A stretch of 64,000 nt of DNA from Saccharothrix espanaensis DSM 44229. GTDB taxonomy: Bacteria > Actinomycetota > Actinomycetes > Mycobacteriales > Pseudonocardiaceae. A program made the position numbers and the translations under genes. Every line of letters begins with the position of its first letter. Position 1 is the first letter of the stretch. The stretch lies in NCBI RefSeq assembly GCF_000328705.1, contig NC_019673.1, forward strand, positions 1,240,001 through 1,304,000, read 5' to 3'. Positions 35,631 to 44,899 of this stretch are shown here, piece after piece. The notes under the pieces were generated by a model, which saw only the letters and a list, made by a program, of their open reading frames with translations, made no database searches and was not told the origin of the DNA.

Positions 35631-38600
35631 GACCCGCCTCCTCGTGGCCCGCTCGCCCGGTCCCGGCCGGCCGGTTCGCCGTCCTGCTCGATCCGGTCGT
35701 CGCCGACGGCGTTGCCGGACAGGGCGAACAGGTCCCGCAGCTCCCCGGTCGACATCCCGGTCAGCCAGTCCTCGCCCGCGCCGACCACGAGCTGCGCGAG
35801 CCCGCGCTTCTCCTCGATCATCCGGTCGATCCGCTCCTCCACCGTGCCGACGCAGACGAACTTGCGCACCTGCACGTGGTTGCGCTGCCCGATCCGGAAC
35901 GCCCGGTCGGTCGCCTGGTCCTCGACCGCCGGGTTCCACCAGCGGTCCAGGTGGATGACGTGGTTCGCGGCGGTCAGGTTCAGCCCGGTGCCGCCGGCCT
36001 TCAGCGACAGCACGAAGATCGACGGCCCGCCCTCGGACTGGAAGCGGCGCACCATCTCGTCCCGCGCGCCCTTCGACGTGCCGCCGTGCAGGAACAGGAC
36101 CTCCGTGTCGAACCGCGCGGCCAGGTGCGGCACGACCAGCGCGCCGAACTCGGTGAACTGGGTGAAGCACAGCGCCTTGTCCCCGTCGGCCAGCGCTTCC
36201 TCCAGGATCTCCTCCAGCCGCGCGATCTTGCCCGACCGGCCCGCGACCCGCGAGCCGTCGCCGAGCAGCTGGGCCGGGTGGTTGCACACCTGCTTGAGCC
36301 GGGACATCGTCGCCAGCACCAGGCCCTTGCGCTTGATGCCCTCGGACTCGGCGATCCGCGCGAACATGTCGTCCAGCACCGCCTGGTAGAGCGTCGCCTG
36401 CTCGGCGGTGAGCGTGCAGAGCTGCTTGACCTCGATCTTGTCCGGCAGGTCGGTGATGATCAGGGGATCGGTCTTGAGCCTGCGCAGCACGAACGGCCGG
36501 GTGATCCGGCGCAGTCGGACGGCCGCGTCCTCGTCGCGGTGGCGTTCGACGGGCACGGCGAACCGCGCGCGGAACGTGTTCACCGTCCCGAGCACGCCGG
36601 GATTGGCGAAGTCCATGATCGACCAGAGTTCGGCCAGCCTGTTCTCCACCGGCGTCCCGGTCAACGCGACCCGGTGCCGCGCGGGCAGCGCCCGCACCGC
36701 GCGCGACTGCCGCGTGGCGCTGTTCTTGATGTTCTGGGCCTCGTCCAGCACCACCCGGTCCCACTCGATCGCGGCCAGCGCCTCGACGTCCCGCGCGACC
36801 ACGGCGTAGGTGGTGACCACCAGGTCGTGCCCGACCCCGAGCCCGGCCGCGGACCGCTCGCCGCCGTGGTGCACGCGGACCCGCAGCCCCGGCGTGAACC
36901 GCGCCGCCTCCCGCTGCCAGTTGCCCACCACGGACATCGGGCAGACCAGCAACGTCGGCGGCCGGGCGCCGTGCTGCCGGTTGTGCGCCTCCAACGCCAA
37001 GAGCTGGACGGTCTTGCCCAGGCCCATGTCGTCGGCCAGGCACGCGCCCAACCCGAGCCGGTCCAGGAACGCCAGCCAGGCCAGCCCGCGCAACTGGTAC
37101 GGCCGCAGCGTCGCGGTCAACCCGGCCGGCGGCTCGACGGGCTCCAGCCGGTGCTCCACCTCGCCGGACAGCAGGTCGCCCAGCCACCCGTCGCCCCGCA
37201 CCGCGTTGAGCGGCAGCGGCAGGTCCGCGTCCTCCGGCCCGAGACCGGAGTGCAGCAGCACCTGGGCGGCCGACATCTGCCCGCCGCCGCGAGCCAGGAA
37301 CGCCAACCCCTCCGCCAGCCGCTTCCGGTCGACGTGCACCCACTGGCCGCGCAGCCGCACCAGCGGTGCCTTGGCCCTGGCCAGCGACGTCAGCTCGGCC
37401 TCGGTCAACCGCTCGTCGCCCAGCGCCAGGTCCCAGCGGTAGTCCACCAGGACCTTGAGCCCCAGCTCGCTCTCCTTCGCGACCGTGCCCGCGACGCCCC
37501 GACCGGCGGCGGTCAAGGTCAACCCGAGCCGGCGCGGCTGCCGCCACCACGAGGGGAGCAGCACACCCAAACCCGCCTGGGTCAGCAGGGACGCGTGGGT
37601 CAGGAACTCGTGCGCCCCGTCGACGTCGAGGTCCATCCCGACCGGGCGGCGGTCGGCGAGCGCGTGCTCCAGCGCCGGGTAGAGCCGGGCGGCCCGCCCG
37701 AGATCGCCGAGCAGCACCTCCTGCGGCCGGTCCACCCACCGCCGCAACACCGCGTCCTCGCGCCGCCACACCCGGGAGGCGGGCACCAGGGCACTGGGCT
37801 CGTCGACGGCCTGGAGCAGGAACTCCAGCCGCCACCCGTCGTCCCCCGGGCCACCCTGGTCGGGCGAGGACAGCCGGAAGCAGACGCGGACCTGGCTGCC
37901 CCGGGCCTCGTCCTGCGCCCACCCGGCGACCTTCGCCCGCAGCAGGTCGACGTCGGTCGGGTCGGCCTCGAACTCGGCCCGCCCGGCCAACGCGGCCAGC
38001 CACCGGCCCGTGGTGCCCCGGTCGGTCCGGTCGCGGATCGCTGTCGTGTCGTGTCCGTTCGCCTCCTGGTCTGGTGTGTTGTTCCGGGTCGAGGTCGAGG
38101 TCGAGGTGGGTGGGGTGAGCCGGCGGCGGATCTCGCCGTCCACGAGGAAGTCGACGGTCGCGCGGAGTGCGTCGCCGACGCCTTCGGCCGCGCCGAACGC
38201 CGGGGGCATCCCCGCACGCAGGCCGGCGTGGCGCACCGAGTCCACGCCGGACAGCGACGCCCGCCACCGCCCCACCGCGTACCGGCCTTCGCGAGGAGCG
38301 GTCGGTCGCGCCGGGTCGGCGACCACCGGCAGCACGCGCCCCCTGGAGACCAGGTCCCGGGCGAACTCCACGACCTCGTCCAGGAACTTCGCGGACGCGC
38401 CCATCCGGCAGTCCGGCAGCCCGGACGGCAGCTCACCGTCCAGCCACACCACCGGCACCAGCCAACTCCGCCACCGCGGCACACCCCGCCGCGAGGGCGG
38501 CTTGGCCAGCGGATCGCGCACCAGCTCGGGCGAGTCGACCGGACCCGAGGCGTACGACGGCAGCCGTACCGCGACAGTGCCCGAAACGCCCCCGACCAGG

Positions 38601-38752
38601 TCCGCCAGCGTCGTGCCGTCGACCGCGAACGGGTGACCCACGGCCGTTTTCGGCAGCCGCCCTTCGACGCGTGCGGGCAGCAGCGAATCCTCCGCCCACA
38701 GCGCCGGACGACCGTCGGCCGCGCAGAGGCCGTGCAGCACCAACACCGGCAC
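35627..38752 (-). CDS. SNF2-family ATP-dependent DNA helicase/translocase
   Basis: 1041 residues. The C-terminal half carries all helicase motifs: I in DDMGLGKT, II as DEAQ in VVLDEAQNIK, III with LTGTPVENRL, and VI with ATDRAFRIGQRNHVQVRKFV. An N-terminal domain specific to bacterial SNF2 proteins precedes it, with an unusual Thr/Ser-rich stretch (PPTSTSTSTRN) in the linker. Such proteins remodel or travel along DNA; the SWIM partner gene follows directly. Start GTG at 38752 (VPVLVLHGL) is the family N-terminus; upstream codons are not conserved. Confidence 0.92.
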   Translation of the reverse strand: MPVLVLHGLCAADGRPALWAEDSLLPARVEGRLPKTAVGHPFAVDGTTLADLVGGVSGTVAVRLPSYASGPVDSPELVRDPLAKPPSRRGVPRWRSWLVPVVWLDGELPSGLPDCRMGASAKFLDEVVEFARDLVSRGRVLPVVADPARPTAPREGRYAVGRWRASLSGVDSVRHAGLRAGMPPAFGAAEGVGDALRATVDFLVDGEIRRRLTPPTSTSTSTRNNTPDQEANGHDTTAIRDRTDRGTTGRWLAALAGRAEFEADPTDVDLLRAKVAGWAQDEARGSQVRVCFRLSSPDQGGPGDDGWRLEFLLQAVDEPSALVPASRVWRREDAVLRRWVDRPQEVLLGDLGRAARLYPALEHALADRRPVGMDLDVDGAHEFLTHASLLTQAGLGVLLPSWWRQPRRLGLTLTAAGRGVAGTVAKESELGLKVLVDYRWDLALGDERLTEAELTSLARAKAPLVRLRGQWVHVDRKRLAEGLAFLARGGGQMSAAQVLLHSGLGPEDADLPLPLNAVRGDGWLGDLLSGEVEHRLEPVEPPAGLTATLRPYQLRGLAWLAFLDRLGLGACLADDMGLGKTVQLLALEAHNRQHGARPPTLLVCPMSVVGNWQREAARFTPGLRVRVHHGGERSAAGLGVGHDLVVTTYAVVARDVEALAAIEWDRVVLDEAQNIKNSATRQSRAVRALPARHRVALTGTPVENRLAELWSIMDFANPGVLGTVNTFRARFAVPVERHRDEDAAVRLRRITRPFVLRRLKTDPLIITDLPDKIEVKQLCTLTAEQATLYQAVLDDMFARIAESEGIKRKGLVLATMSRLKQVCNHPAQLLGDGSRVAGRSGKIARLEEILEEALADGDKALCFTQFTEFGALVVPHLAARFDTEVLFLHGGTSKGARDEMVRRFQSEGGPSIFVLSLKAGGTGLNLTAANHVIHLDRWWNPAVEDQATDRAFRIGQRNHVQVRKFVCVGTVEERIDRMIEEKRGLAQLVVGAGEDWLTGMSTGELRDLFALSGNAVGDDRIEQDGEPAGRDRASGPRGGGS

Positions 38753-38934
38753 GACTCTAGGTGGTGCTGGTGTGGGCCGCCCCGGCGACCGTCGGACCTT
38801 CTCCCTCGGCCCGAGCGCGACCGTCAGTCCTTGTCGGGACTGGACGATTGGCTCGGCCCAGTGGAGGCGGGTCGACCTGTCGTCGTGCGGGTCTCCGTCA
38901 CCGCCGTTGCTGCGTTGTGTGTCGGTGGTGTGGC

Positions 38935-38977
38935 GGCCGGGTGGGCGGTGGCTGGTGTGGCGTGCGCCCACCCGGCC
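38935..38977 (-). terminator. Terminator-like hairpin 3' of glsB
   Basis: Perfect 13-bp inverted repeat: GGCCGGGTGGGCG (38935-38947) and CGCCCACCCGGCC (38965-38977), loop 17 bases. It is 26 bases after the glsB stop on the minus strand. There is no T-tract. Confidence 0.5.
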
Positions 38978-39002
38978 GGTGGGCCTCGGTGTTCAGGAGG
39001 GG

Positions 39003-39275
39003 TCAGTGGTCCAGGCGGACCTTGGCGCGGCCGGCCAGGGCCGTCACGCCGACACCTGCCAGACCCACCTGGAGGGCGAGCTCGATCCAGTCGACGCCGT
39101 CCGTGTCGGCGACACCGAGCGCCGTGGCGGTGAACGTGCCGACCAGGGCCGCCCCGATGCCGACCAGGATCGTCAGCAGCAGCGAGATCTTCTGCTTGCC
39201 CGGCACGACCAGTCGTCCCAGGCCGCCGATGATCACGCCGATGAACAGGGCCGAGATGATGCCGGTGATTTCCAC
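39003..39275 (-). CDS. GlsB/YeaQ/YmgE stress-response membrane protein
   Basis: 90 residues. GIISALFIGVIIGGLGRLVVPGKQKISLLLTILVGIGAALVGTF is the transglycosylase-associated-protein pattern: three helices with a PGKQ loop. It is thought to anchor other proteins or act in general stress response. Monocistronic. Conserved length and motif. Confidence 0.92.
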   Translation of the reverse strand: MEITGIISALFIGVIIGGLGRLVVPGKQKISLLLTILVGIGAALVGTFTATALGVADTDGVDWIELALQVGLAGVGVTALAGRAKVRLDH

Positions 39276-39315
39276 GTGAGGTCCCCTCCGCCGAACTACG
39301 TCTGCACCACGAGCA

Positions 39316-39846
39316 TCACCCGCCGACCACCCCCGTCGAATCGGGTGTGGCCCTGACCTCGCCCTGATCCCGACCCTGAACTCCCAGCAGGTGCGCCGCC
39401 TCCGGACTCAGGGGCCGGCCCGCTATGTCCGGGTCGCAGCCCACCCTGGCGAGGCGGGAGCGGATGGACGCGGGGGAGCGTTCCTGCTGCTTGGCGATGG
39501 CGCGGATCAGGTCGGCGGCGGGTGCGCCCGGCGAGGCGGCCAGCCAGGTGTCGCGGAGGTCTTCGTCCAGCTCGTCGGTCCAGGGTTGGTTGGCGTTCGC
39601 CGGGCGGTGGCGGCCCCCTCTCGGCGGCGGCGCGCCGAGTTTGCCCAGGGCGTCGAGGACCTGGCCGAGGAGCTTGCCCACGGAACTGCCCGCGCCGGCG
39701 GGCAGGCGGAGGTTGCCCTCGGCCACCAGCAGGCCGGAGGTGTCCGTGCCGGACACCTCCACGAACAGATCGGGATCGGCGAACGCCCGCAGGCGGTAGG
39801 TCGTCGGGCCGATCCGGGTTTCGGTTTCATACGTGGTTGTCGTCAT
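39316..39846 (-). CDS. Conserved hypothetical protein with C-terminal SANT/Myb-like helix-turn-helix
   Basis: 176 residues. The N-terminal half (residues 1-75) is a beta-rich unit (YRLRAFADPDLFVEVSGTDTSGLLVAEGNL). The C-terminal half PWTDELDEDLRDTWLAASPGAPAADLIRAIAKQQERSPASIRSRLARVGC matches the helix-turn-helix found at the ends of some actinobacterial helicase-associated proteins. DNA binding is plausible but the role is unknown. Start ATG at 39846 has no strong ribosome binding site. Divergence from other genes gives no clue. Confidence 0.65.
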   Translation of the reverse strand: MTTTTYETETRIGPTTYRLRAFADPDLFVEVSGTDTSGLLVAEGNLRLPAGAGSSVGKLLGQVLDALGKLGAPPPRGGRHRPANANQPWTDELDEDLRDTWLAASPGAPAADLIRAIAKQQERSPASIRSRLARVGCDPDIAGRPLSPEAAHLLGVQGRDQGEVRATPDSTGVVGG

Positions 39847-39906
39847 GCGGATGACGTTAGACCAGGGGTACGACAATTTCCGTTGGCGCTGGTCAGCGGC
39901 CCGTTT

Positions 39907-41004
39907 TCAGCGACAGAGGGGACACTGCGAGGTGGTCGGCGCGGCACCGGTGAGGTACGGCTCGAGGTGGGTGGCGATGGCCCTGGCCAGCGACGGCGGG
40001 ACGGCGTTGCCGATCTGCCGGGCCACCTCGATCTTCGTGCCGCACCACTCGAAGTCGTCCGGGAAGCTCTGCAGGCGCGCGGCTTCCAGGTGGGTGATCG
40101 GCCGGTCGACGCGGTGGCCGTCCTCGCCGGGCTCCCACTGCGGGTGCAGGTACTGGCCCTTCTCGGGCTTGTAGAACTCGGTGCGGATGGTCAGCGACGG
40201 CTCGTCCCAGCGCATCCGGCCCATCACGTCCGTGGTGCCGGTCTTCTTCTCCCGCCAGCACCGGGGGAGCAGCTCGTCCGGCAGGTCGAACCGCCCGCCG
40301 CCGGGCGGGACGTGCCGGTAGCGCTGCACGGACAGCGGGGTCGGGTTGCGGCCGATGTGCAGGTCCGGGCTCTTGTGGCGGCCGGGCATGGTCTGGCCGA
40401 AGAACTCGACCGTGGAGTCCGGCAGCGCCGTGGTCGTGGGGAGTTCGGGCAGGCCGGTGAGCACGTCGCGGACGGTGTGCCAGCTACCGCGCGGGTGGGT
40501 GGGCGCGGGCAGCGGGATCGGGCCGATCCGGGAGCCGATCACGATCGCGCGCCGCCTGCGTTGCGGCACCCCGAAATCGGCCGCCAGCAGGATGCCCGAG
40601 CTCAGCTCATAGCCCTCGGTCTCGGCCTGGAGCAGGGCGAACTCGGTGGAGGACAGGAACCGGTCGACGTTCTCGATCACGAACACCTTGGGCCGCGCGG
40701 TGCGCACGAACCGCAGGTACTCGCGCCACAGTGAGTTGCGCGGGTCGTTGACGTCGCGCGAGCCGAGGTTCGAGAAGCCCTGGCACGGCGGTCCGCCGAC
40801 GATCAGGTCGACCTCGGGGATGCTCTCGTCCGGGATCGCGGCGATGTCGGACCAGCGCATGTGGTCCTCGCCGAAGTTCGCGGCGTACGTCGCCGCCGCG
40901 CGCAGGTCCCACTCGACCGCCATGACCGGCCGGTAGCCACCAGCCGAGGCGAACCCGGCGGTCATGCCGCCGCAGCCGGCGAACAGGTCGATCATGGACA
41001 GCAC
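39907..41004 (-). CDS. DNA (cytosine-5) methyltransferase, C5 Dcm type
   Basis: 365 residues from GTG 41004; ATG at 40995 is an alternative. Motif I DLFAGCGG, motif IV with catalytic Cys74 in GGPPCQGFS, motif VI ENVDR, motif VIII QRRRR and motif X GNAV are all present. The target-recognition region lies between motifs VIII and X (about 185-330). The DNA target is not predictable. A TAACCT string seven bases upstream of the GTG could be a -10, making the message leaderless. Last gene of a minus-strand cluster behind vsr, which fits a methylase whose deamination products Vsr repairs. Confidence 0.95.
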   Translation of the reverse strand: MLSMIDLFAGCGGMTAGFASAGGYRPVMAVEWDLRAAATYAANFGEDHMRWSDIAAIPDESIPEVDLIVGGPPCQGFSNLGSRDVNDPRNSLWREYLRFVRTARPKVFVIENVDRFLSSTEFALLQAETEGYELSSGILLAADFGVPQRRRRAIVIGSRIGPIPLPAPTHPRGSWHTVRDVLTGLPELPTTTALPDSTVEFFGQTMPGRHKSPDLHIGRNPTPLSVQRYRHVPPGGGRFDLPDELLPRCWREKKTGTTDVMGRMRWDEPSLTIRTEFYKPEKGQYLHPQWEPGEDGHRVDRPITHLEAARLQSFPDDFEWCGTKIEVARQIGNAVPPSLARAIATHLEPYLTGAAPTTSQCPLCR

Positions 41005-41078
41005 GTCGGTCAGGTTAGCCCACGTCGGGGCGCGCGCGGGGCCGGCGCGCCGGCGACCGGCCGGCGGGGTGTGGTGGG

Positions 41079-41543
41079 TCAGTCGGGCGTCGGCGGGGCG
41101 GGTGTGGCGGGGGTCGGCCGGCGGCGGGCCAGCACGGTCTCGCGGACGCGGTTCGCGGCCTCGGCCGGGTCTTCGTGCTCCCAGACGCGGACCGCCAGCC
41201 AGCCCGCCTCGGCCAGCCGCTGGTCGGTGTTCGCGTCCCGGGTCTGGTTCGTCTCGATCTTCGTCCGCCAGAAGTCGCCGTTGTTCTTCGGCCACGTGCC
41301 GTGCGTCGGGCAGCCGTGCCAGAAGCAGCCGTCCACGAACACCGCGACCTTCGCGGGACCGAACACGACGTCGGCCTCGCGGCGGACCGCGCGCACCGGG
41401 CGTTGGTGCACGCGGTAGCGCAGGCCGAGGCGGTGCAGCTCGCGGCGCAGCGCGATCTCGATCTCGGTGTCCCGGGACCGCTGCCTGCTCATCCGGGCGC
41501 GGACCTCGTCCGTGGTGTCCAGCTTCGTCTCCGGCTTGCCCAC
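41079..41543 (-). CDS. vsr: Very short patch repair endonuclease
   Basis: 154 residues. RSRDTEIEIALRRELHRLGLRYRVH, then DVVFGPAKVAVFVDGCFWHGCPTHGTWPKNNGDFW, are the Vsr core, with the catalytic Asp in VDGCFWH and the zinc-binding Cys/His residues. Vsr nicks 5' of T in T:G mismatches arising from deamination of 5-methylcytosine, at the site of its partner methylase. It precedes dcm by 75 bases in the same direction. Start GTG 41543 gives the family N-terminal length (an ATG begins MSRQRSRD further in). Confidence 0.93.
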   Translation of the reverse strand: MGKPETKLDTTDEVRARMSRQRSRDTEIEIALRRELHRLGLRYRVHQRPVRAVRREADVVFGPAKVAVFVDGCFWHGCPTHGTWPKNNGDFWRTKIETNQTRDANTDQRLAEAGWLAVRVWEHEDPAEAANRVRETVLARRRPTPATPAPPTPD

Positions 41544-41557
41544 CGGGCCATGATGGC

Positions 41558-42289
41558 TCACCGCGGGTACAGGATCGCGCGCAGGCTCCGCACCGCCCGG
41601 CCGAGCTGGGCGCGGGTGGGCAGGGGTACCCCGCCGACGTGCTCGGACTCGGTGAAACCCAGGTCGTGGAAGAAGAACGGCGGCATCGCGTGCACCAGCA
41701 GCGCCTCGGACCGCTGCGCCCCGCCGCGCGGGTTGAGGATGAGGCGCTCCACCCAGGCGTCGACCTGGAACACCACGTCCGCCAGCGGGTGCACGCGCAC
41801 GTCGAGGCCGTTGCGGCGCAACTCGGCGACCACGTACGTGTCCCGCAGGAACGCCGTGAAGTCGGCGAGGACCTTGCGGCGCATGGCGTCCCGCGCCTGA
41901 GCCTTGTCGGCACGGGCGTCCGCGATCGCCTCCTGGGCGGGCGTCCACAGCATCGACCTGGTCCGGTCGTCGGTCTCGCAGAACTCGCGGAACTCGTCCC
42001 AGCCGGGTAATCGGCCCAGCGTCTCGACCACGTGGTGGGCCACATGGGTGAAGGCGAACTCGGGCCGCCACTCCCTGATGTCGACGACGTCCGGCGGTGG
42101 ACCGGCACCGGGCGTGCTGAGGCAGGCGTCGACGACCTCCTCCGGGGCGAGCCGCAGGACGGTGTCGGTGGTGTGCGCCATGACGTGGTCCACCACGTGC
42201 TTGCGCTTGCTGAACCAGCCGTTGAAGTGGAACCGGGTTTCCTGGGTGACGTTGAAGGTCCGGCGGACGTCCAGCGCTGTCGTGGTCAT
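41558..42289 (-). CDS. Unknown protein encoded with vsr and dcm
   Basis: 243 residues; no family I recognise. The middle has a long helical part (RTRSMLWTPAQEAIADARADKAQARDAMRRKVLADF). The C-terminal third has LDVRVHPLADVVFQVDAWVERLILNPRGGAQRSEALLVHAM, which could be a nuclease-like strand pattern with Asp residues, but the match to any PD-(D/E)XK site is not convincing. It ends 14 bases before vsr on the same strand and starts at the ATG at 42289. Its place in the cluster suggests a restriction or accessory role; this is inference. Confidence 0.6.
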   Translation of the reverse strand: MTTTALDVRRTFNVTQETRFHFNGWFSKRKHVVDHVMAHTTDTVLRLAPEEVVDACLSTPGAGPPPDVVDIREWRPEFAFTHVAHHVVETLGRLPGWDEFREFCETDDRTRSMLWTPAQEAIADARADKAQARDAMRRKVLADFTAFLRDTYVVAELRRNGLDVRVHPLADVVFQVDAWVERLILNPRGGAQRSEALLVHAMPPFFFHDLGFTESEHVGGVPLPTRAQLGRAVRSLRAILYPR

Positions 42290-42344
42290 GACGGAGAGGT
42301 TACGGACGGGCACCGACAGTTCGTGGAACGCGCAGGTCAGACCG

Positions 42345-43460
42345 TCAGCGATCGACGTCGAGGTCCGCCCGGTCGGCCGCCGCCCGGCCCGCGTCCCAGC
42401 CCGCCTCGCTCCGGATCGCGGTGGACTTGCTCGTGGTGTTGGTGAACAGGGTCGAGAACAGGTCGTCCACCGCGCGCTTCCGGGCGGCCAGCACCGGGAG
42501 CAGGCGGTCGTCCTCGGGTGGGGTGTTGGCGGCTTTCAGACGTTCGCCGACGCGGTGCGCGTAGGCCAGCAGGAAGGACTTCCGGAACGCCAGGCTGCGG
42601 GACTCGTCGCCCTTGCGCGCCTTGTCACCCGCCGCGACCATCGCCCGGGTGGCCTGTACGAGCAGCGACGCCGTGAGGAGCTCCACGATCTCCAGGTCGA
42701 GTTCCTCGCCCACCAACGCCACGAAACCCAGGTCGTAGACGACCGCACGGCACCGGTTCGCGTCCGCGACCACGTGCACGACCTGCGCCTTGCCGTCGAA
42801 GTAGCGCTTGTCCAGCCACACGCGGCGGGAGATCGTGGTCGGTTCCTCGGACGGCATCCGCTCCAACGCGTGCCGGGTCACCAGCTCCTGCGCTTTCGCC
42901 GAGAGCGCCTCGGCCTCGTCCGGGAACGGCGTGGACTCGGCCTTGGCCAGCAGCGACCGGACCCGCTTGAGGATCTTCGGGGCCACGCTGTGGTGGGTGA
43001 TCTCGGCCAGCGGCGAGCCGGGCCGGGGCACGATCAGCGGCAGCGCGGGCAACGTGGACAGGGTGGCGAGCAGCGTGACGACAACGGCCAGCGCGTCATC
43101 GGGCAGCTCGATGTGCTTCACGGCCCACTGCGCGAGGTGGGGCTGTGACCGGTCCCACCAGATCGTCGCGCCGATGTCGGTCAACTGCTCGGTCCAGCGC
43201 GGGTGCAGCGACGTGTAGCGGGACGTGTTGTGCGCGATCGCGTCCACGACGAACGACAGCGCGCGCTCGTCCTCGTTGCGCCGGACGGTCTCGTATACGT
43301 CGGTCGGCAGCCAACCGTGGTCCCACAGGTTGTCCAGCGCACGGTCCAGCACCTCGTGCACGGCACCGTCCACTTCGGTCGGCGACAGGCCCGCGGTACG
43401 GGGTTTCGGCGCACGGCGATTCACGGCGGCACGTCGGATCGCCTCGCCCAGAGAGTCCAC
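42345..43460 (-). CDS. DUF2786-domain protein
   Basis: 371 residues. The DUF2786 block is ILKRVRSLLAKAESTPFPDEAEALSAKAQELVTRHAL (about 170-206), and the flanking halves are helical. DUF2786 proteins are found in actinobacteria and in plasmid regions; their activity is unknown. First gene of the minus-strand cluster leading to vsr and dcm, with 55 bases to the next gene. GTG at 43460 has a GGGAG upstream. Divergent from the gene at 43532. Confidence 0.8.
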   Translation of the reverse strand: MDSLGEAIRRAAVNRRAPKPRTAGLSPTEVDGAVHEVLDRALDNLWDHGWLPTDVYETVRRNEDERALSFVVDAIAHNTSRYTSLHPRWTEQLTDIGATIWWDRSQPHLAQWAVKHIELPDDALAVVVTLLATLSTLPALPLIVPRPGSPLAEITHHSVAPKILKRVRSLLAKAESTPFPDEAEALSAKAQELVTRHALERMPSEEPTTISRRVWLDKRYFDGKAQVVHVVADANRCRAVVYDLGFVALVGEELDLEIVELLTASLLVQATRAMVAAGDKARKGDESRSLAFRKSFLLAYAHRVGERLKAANTPPEDDRLLPVLAARKRAVDDLFSTLFTNTTSKSTAIRSEAGWDAGRAAADRADLDVDR

Positions 43461-43531
43461 GATGGGTGATTCTCCCCCGTGGCGTGGTGTCGCTGCGGCC
43501 GGTGGGGCAGGTGGCGTGCCAGCCTCGCGCG

Positions 43532-44200
43532 GTGAGCCGGAAGACGCAGCGCCCCAGGCGGCGCCCGATCGTGGTGGTGCAACGTCCACTGGGGACGGCG
43601 TTGAGCCCGGCGCAACGCGCGTTCGTGGACGGCTGCCGGTCGCTGCCGCAGTTGACCGACCCGTTGGACGCGGAACTCGCGGTGAGTGCGGCGGTGGCCG
43701 ACGTGTCCACGGACGAGGAGTTCTGGGCGGGGGTCGTGGAGCACGCGGTGTCGTTGCCGAGCAGGCGCAACGACCGGCTGCTGCGGGTGCTGGCGGCGAT
43801 GCTGACCGGCCGGCCGCGGGAGTGGGCGGCGAGCGCCGTGCCCCCGGATGGCCCCGACCTCACGGTGGGCCGCGCGTGGATCTGCGACCGGTCGATCGAC
43901 GCCGGCTACCTGGCGTTGGTGTGCACGTACAGGTTCGAGGACGAGCACGCGATGGTCTTCTTGATCGACGAGTTGGCCGGCGGTGTGGTGCGTAAGGCGT
44001 TCGTCACACGTGACGTGCAGGCGGCACGTGAGGAACTCGGCGGGCAGGGATCGTTGAACGAGATAGGCGCGGAGGCGGCGCACTGGCTGCTGGCCAAGTC
44101 CTACCACCGGCTGGACCGCAACCCGGACGTGCCGGTGGGCCTGGACGTGCGGCGGACCAGGCTGTCGGCCGACCGGCGGATCGCGTTGGCCTTCGGCTGA
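43532..44200 (+). CDS. Conserved hypothetical protein, DUF2786-linked
   Basis: 222 residues. RPIVVVQRPLGTALSPAQRAFVDGCRSLPQLTDPLDAELAVSAAVADV is followed by a mixed helical domain with HAVSLPSRRNDRLLRVLAAMLTG and YLALVCTYRFEDEHAMVFLIDELAGGVV. The last part looks like a small alpha/beta domain. It is encoded head to head with the DUF2786 gene, 71 bases apart, so the two may share regulation. No family name can be given. Confidence 0.6.
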   Translation: MSRKTQRPRRRPIVVVQRPLGTALSPAQRAFVDGCRSLPQLTDPLDAELAVSAAVADVSTDEEFWAGVVEHAVSLPSRRNDRLLRVLAAMLTGRPREWAASAVPPDGPDLTVGRAWICDRSIDAGYLALVCTYRFEDEHAMVFLIDELAGGVVRKAFVTRDVQAAREELGGQGSLNEIGAEAAHWLLAKSYHRLDRNPDVPVGLDVRRTRLSADRRIALAFG

Positions 44201-44271
44201 TCAAAGCTGGTCACGGTGGTTGCGCACTGGACTGTCCACCTTGGACTCCGAGAGCCACCGGGTGGTCGGGA

Positions 44272-44847
44272 TCAGGCCGTCCAGTCCGGGTCGCGGCCGA
44301 GCAGCGCCAGCGTGCGGTTCCAGCCCGTCGAGTCGGCGGCGATCGGGAGGACGGGGGCGAACGCCGCGCCGGGTGCGGTGCGCATCGGGCCGTCCGGGAC
44401 CAGTTCGGCCTGTTCGAGCGCGGCGGCGACGAGGTCGTCGTCGTAGTCGAGCTTGCCGCCGACGGCGACCGCGACGTCCCAGCCGTGCACCAGGGTGTCG
44501 ATCAGGTGAAAGCCGATCACGTTGCGCAGCGGGAACCGGCGACCCTCGAACTCGGCCAGCAGCACCCGCCGGTCGGGGTCGGCGGCGGCGAACGCGGCGG
44601 CCACCACGGCCAGACCGGCCTCGTGTGCGCTGGTCGAAGGCTCGCGGGGCGCGAACGCCTCCTCGCCGACGTCGGCCAGCACGGCGGCGGCGAAGCCGTG
44701 GTCCTGGCCGATCATGTGTGCCAGCAGAGCCGTCAAATCCCAGCCCGCGCACGGGGTCGGGCGGTGCAGGTCGGTGGGCCGGACACCCGCCACGATCGGC
44801 TGGATCGCGGCGAGGGAGCGGCGGTGGAGTTCCAAAATGGTCTGCAT
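44272..44847 (-). CDS. TIGR03086-family metal-binding protein (DinB/MDMPI fold)
   Basis: 191 residues. PTPCAGWDLTALLAHMIGQDHGFAAAVLADVGEE is the N-terminal helix with the first His ligand (AHM), and FHLIDTLVHGWDVAVAVG has the second. The C-terminal part is as in mycothiol-dependent maleylpyruvate isomerase N-terminal domains. In actinomycetes such proteins are thought to use mycothiol as cofactor in detoxification. Divergent from the MarR gene with a palindrome between them; regulation by that MarR is likely. Confidence 0.88.
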   Translation of the reverse strand: MQTILELHRRSLAAIQPIVAGVRPTDLHRPTPCAGWDLTALLAHMIGQDHGFAAAVLADVGEEAFAPREPSTSAHEAGLAVVAAAFAAADPDRRVLLAEFEGRRFPLRNVIGFHLIDTLVHGWDVAVAVGGKLDYDDDLVAAALEQAELVPDGPMRTAPGAAFAPVLPIAADSTGWNRTLALLGRDPDWTA

Positions 44848-44856
44848 GTGCTTACT

Positions 44857-44872
44857 ATCTACCCCGGTAGAT
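44857..44872. promoter_or_regulatory. Palindromic operator between the TIGR03086 and MarR genes
   Basis: ATCTACC-CC-GGTAGAT is a perfect 7-base inverted repeat (44857-44872) in a 52-base divergent intergenic region. A TATCGT at 44887-44892, seven bases before the MarR GTG, could be its -10. Binding by MarR should block both genes. Confidence 0.75.
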
Positions 44873-44899
44873 CGTTGGTCAAGCGGTATCGTCCTGCGG

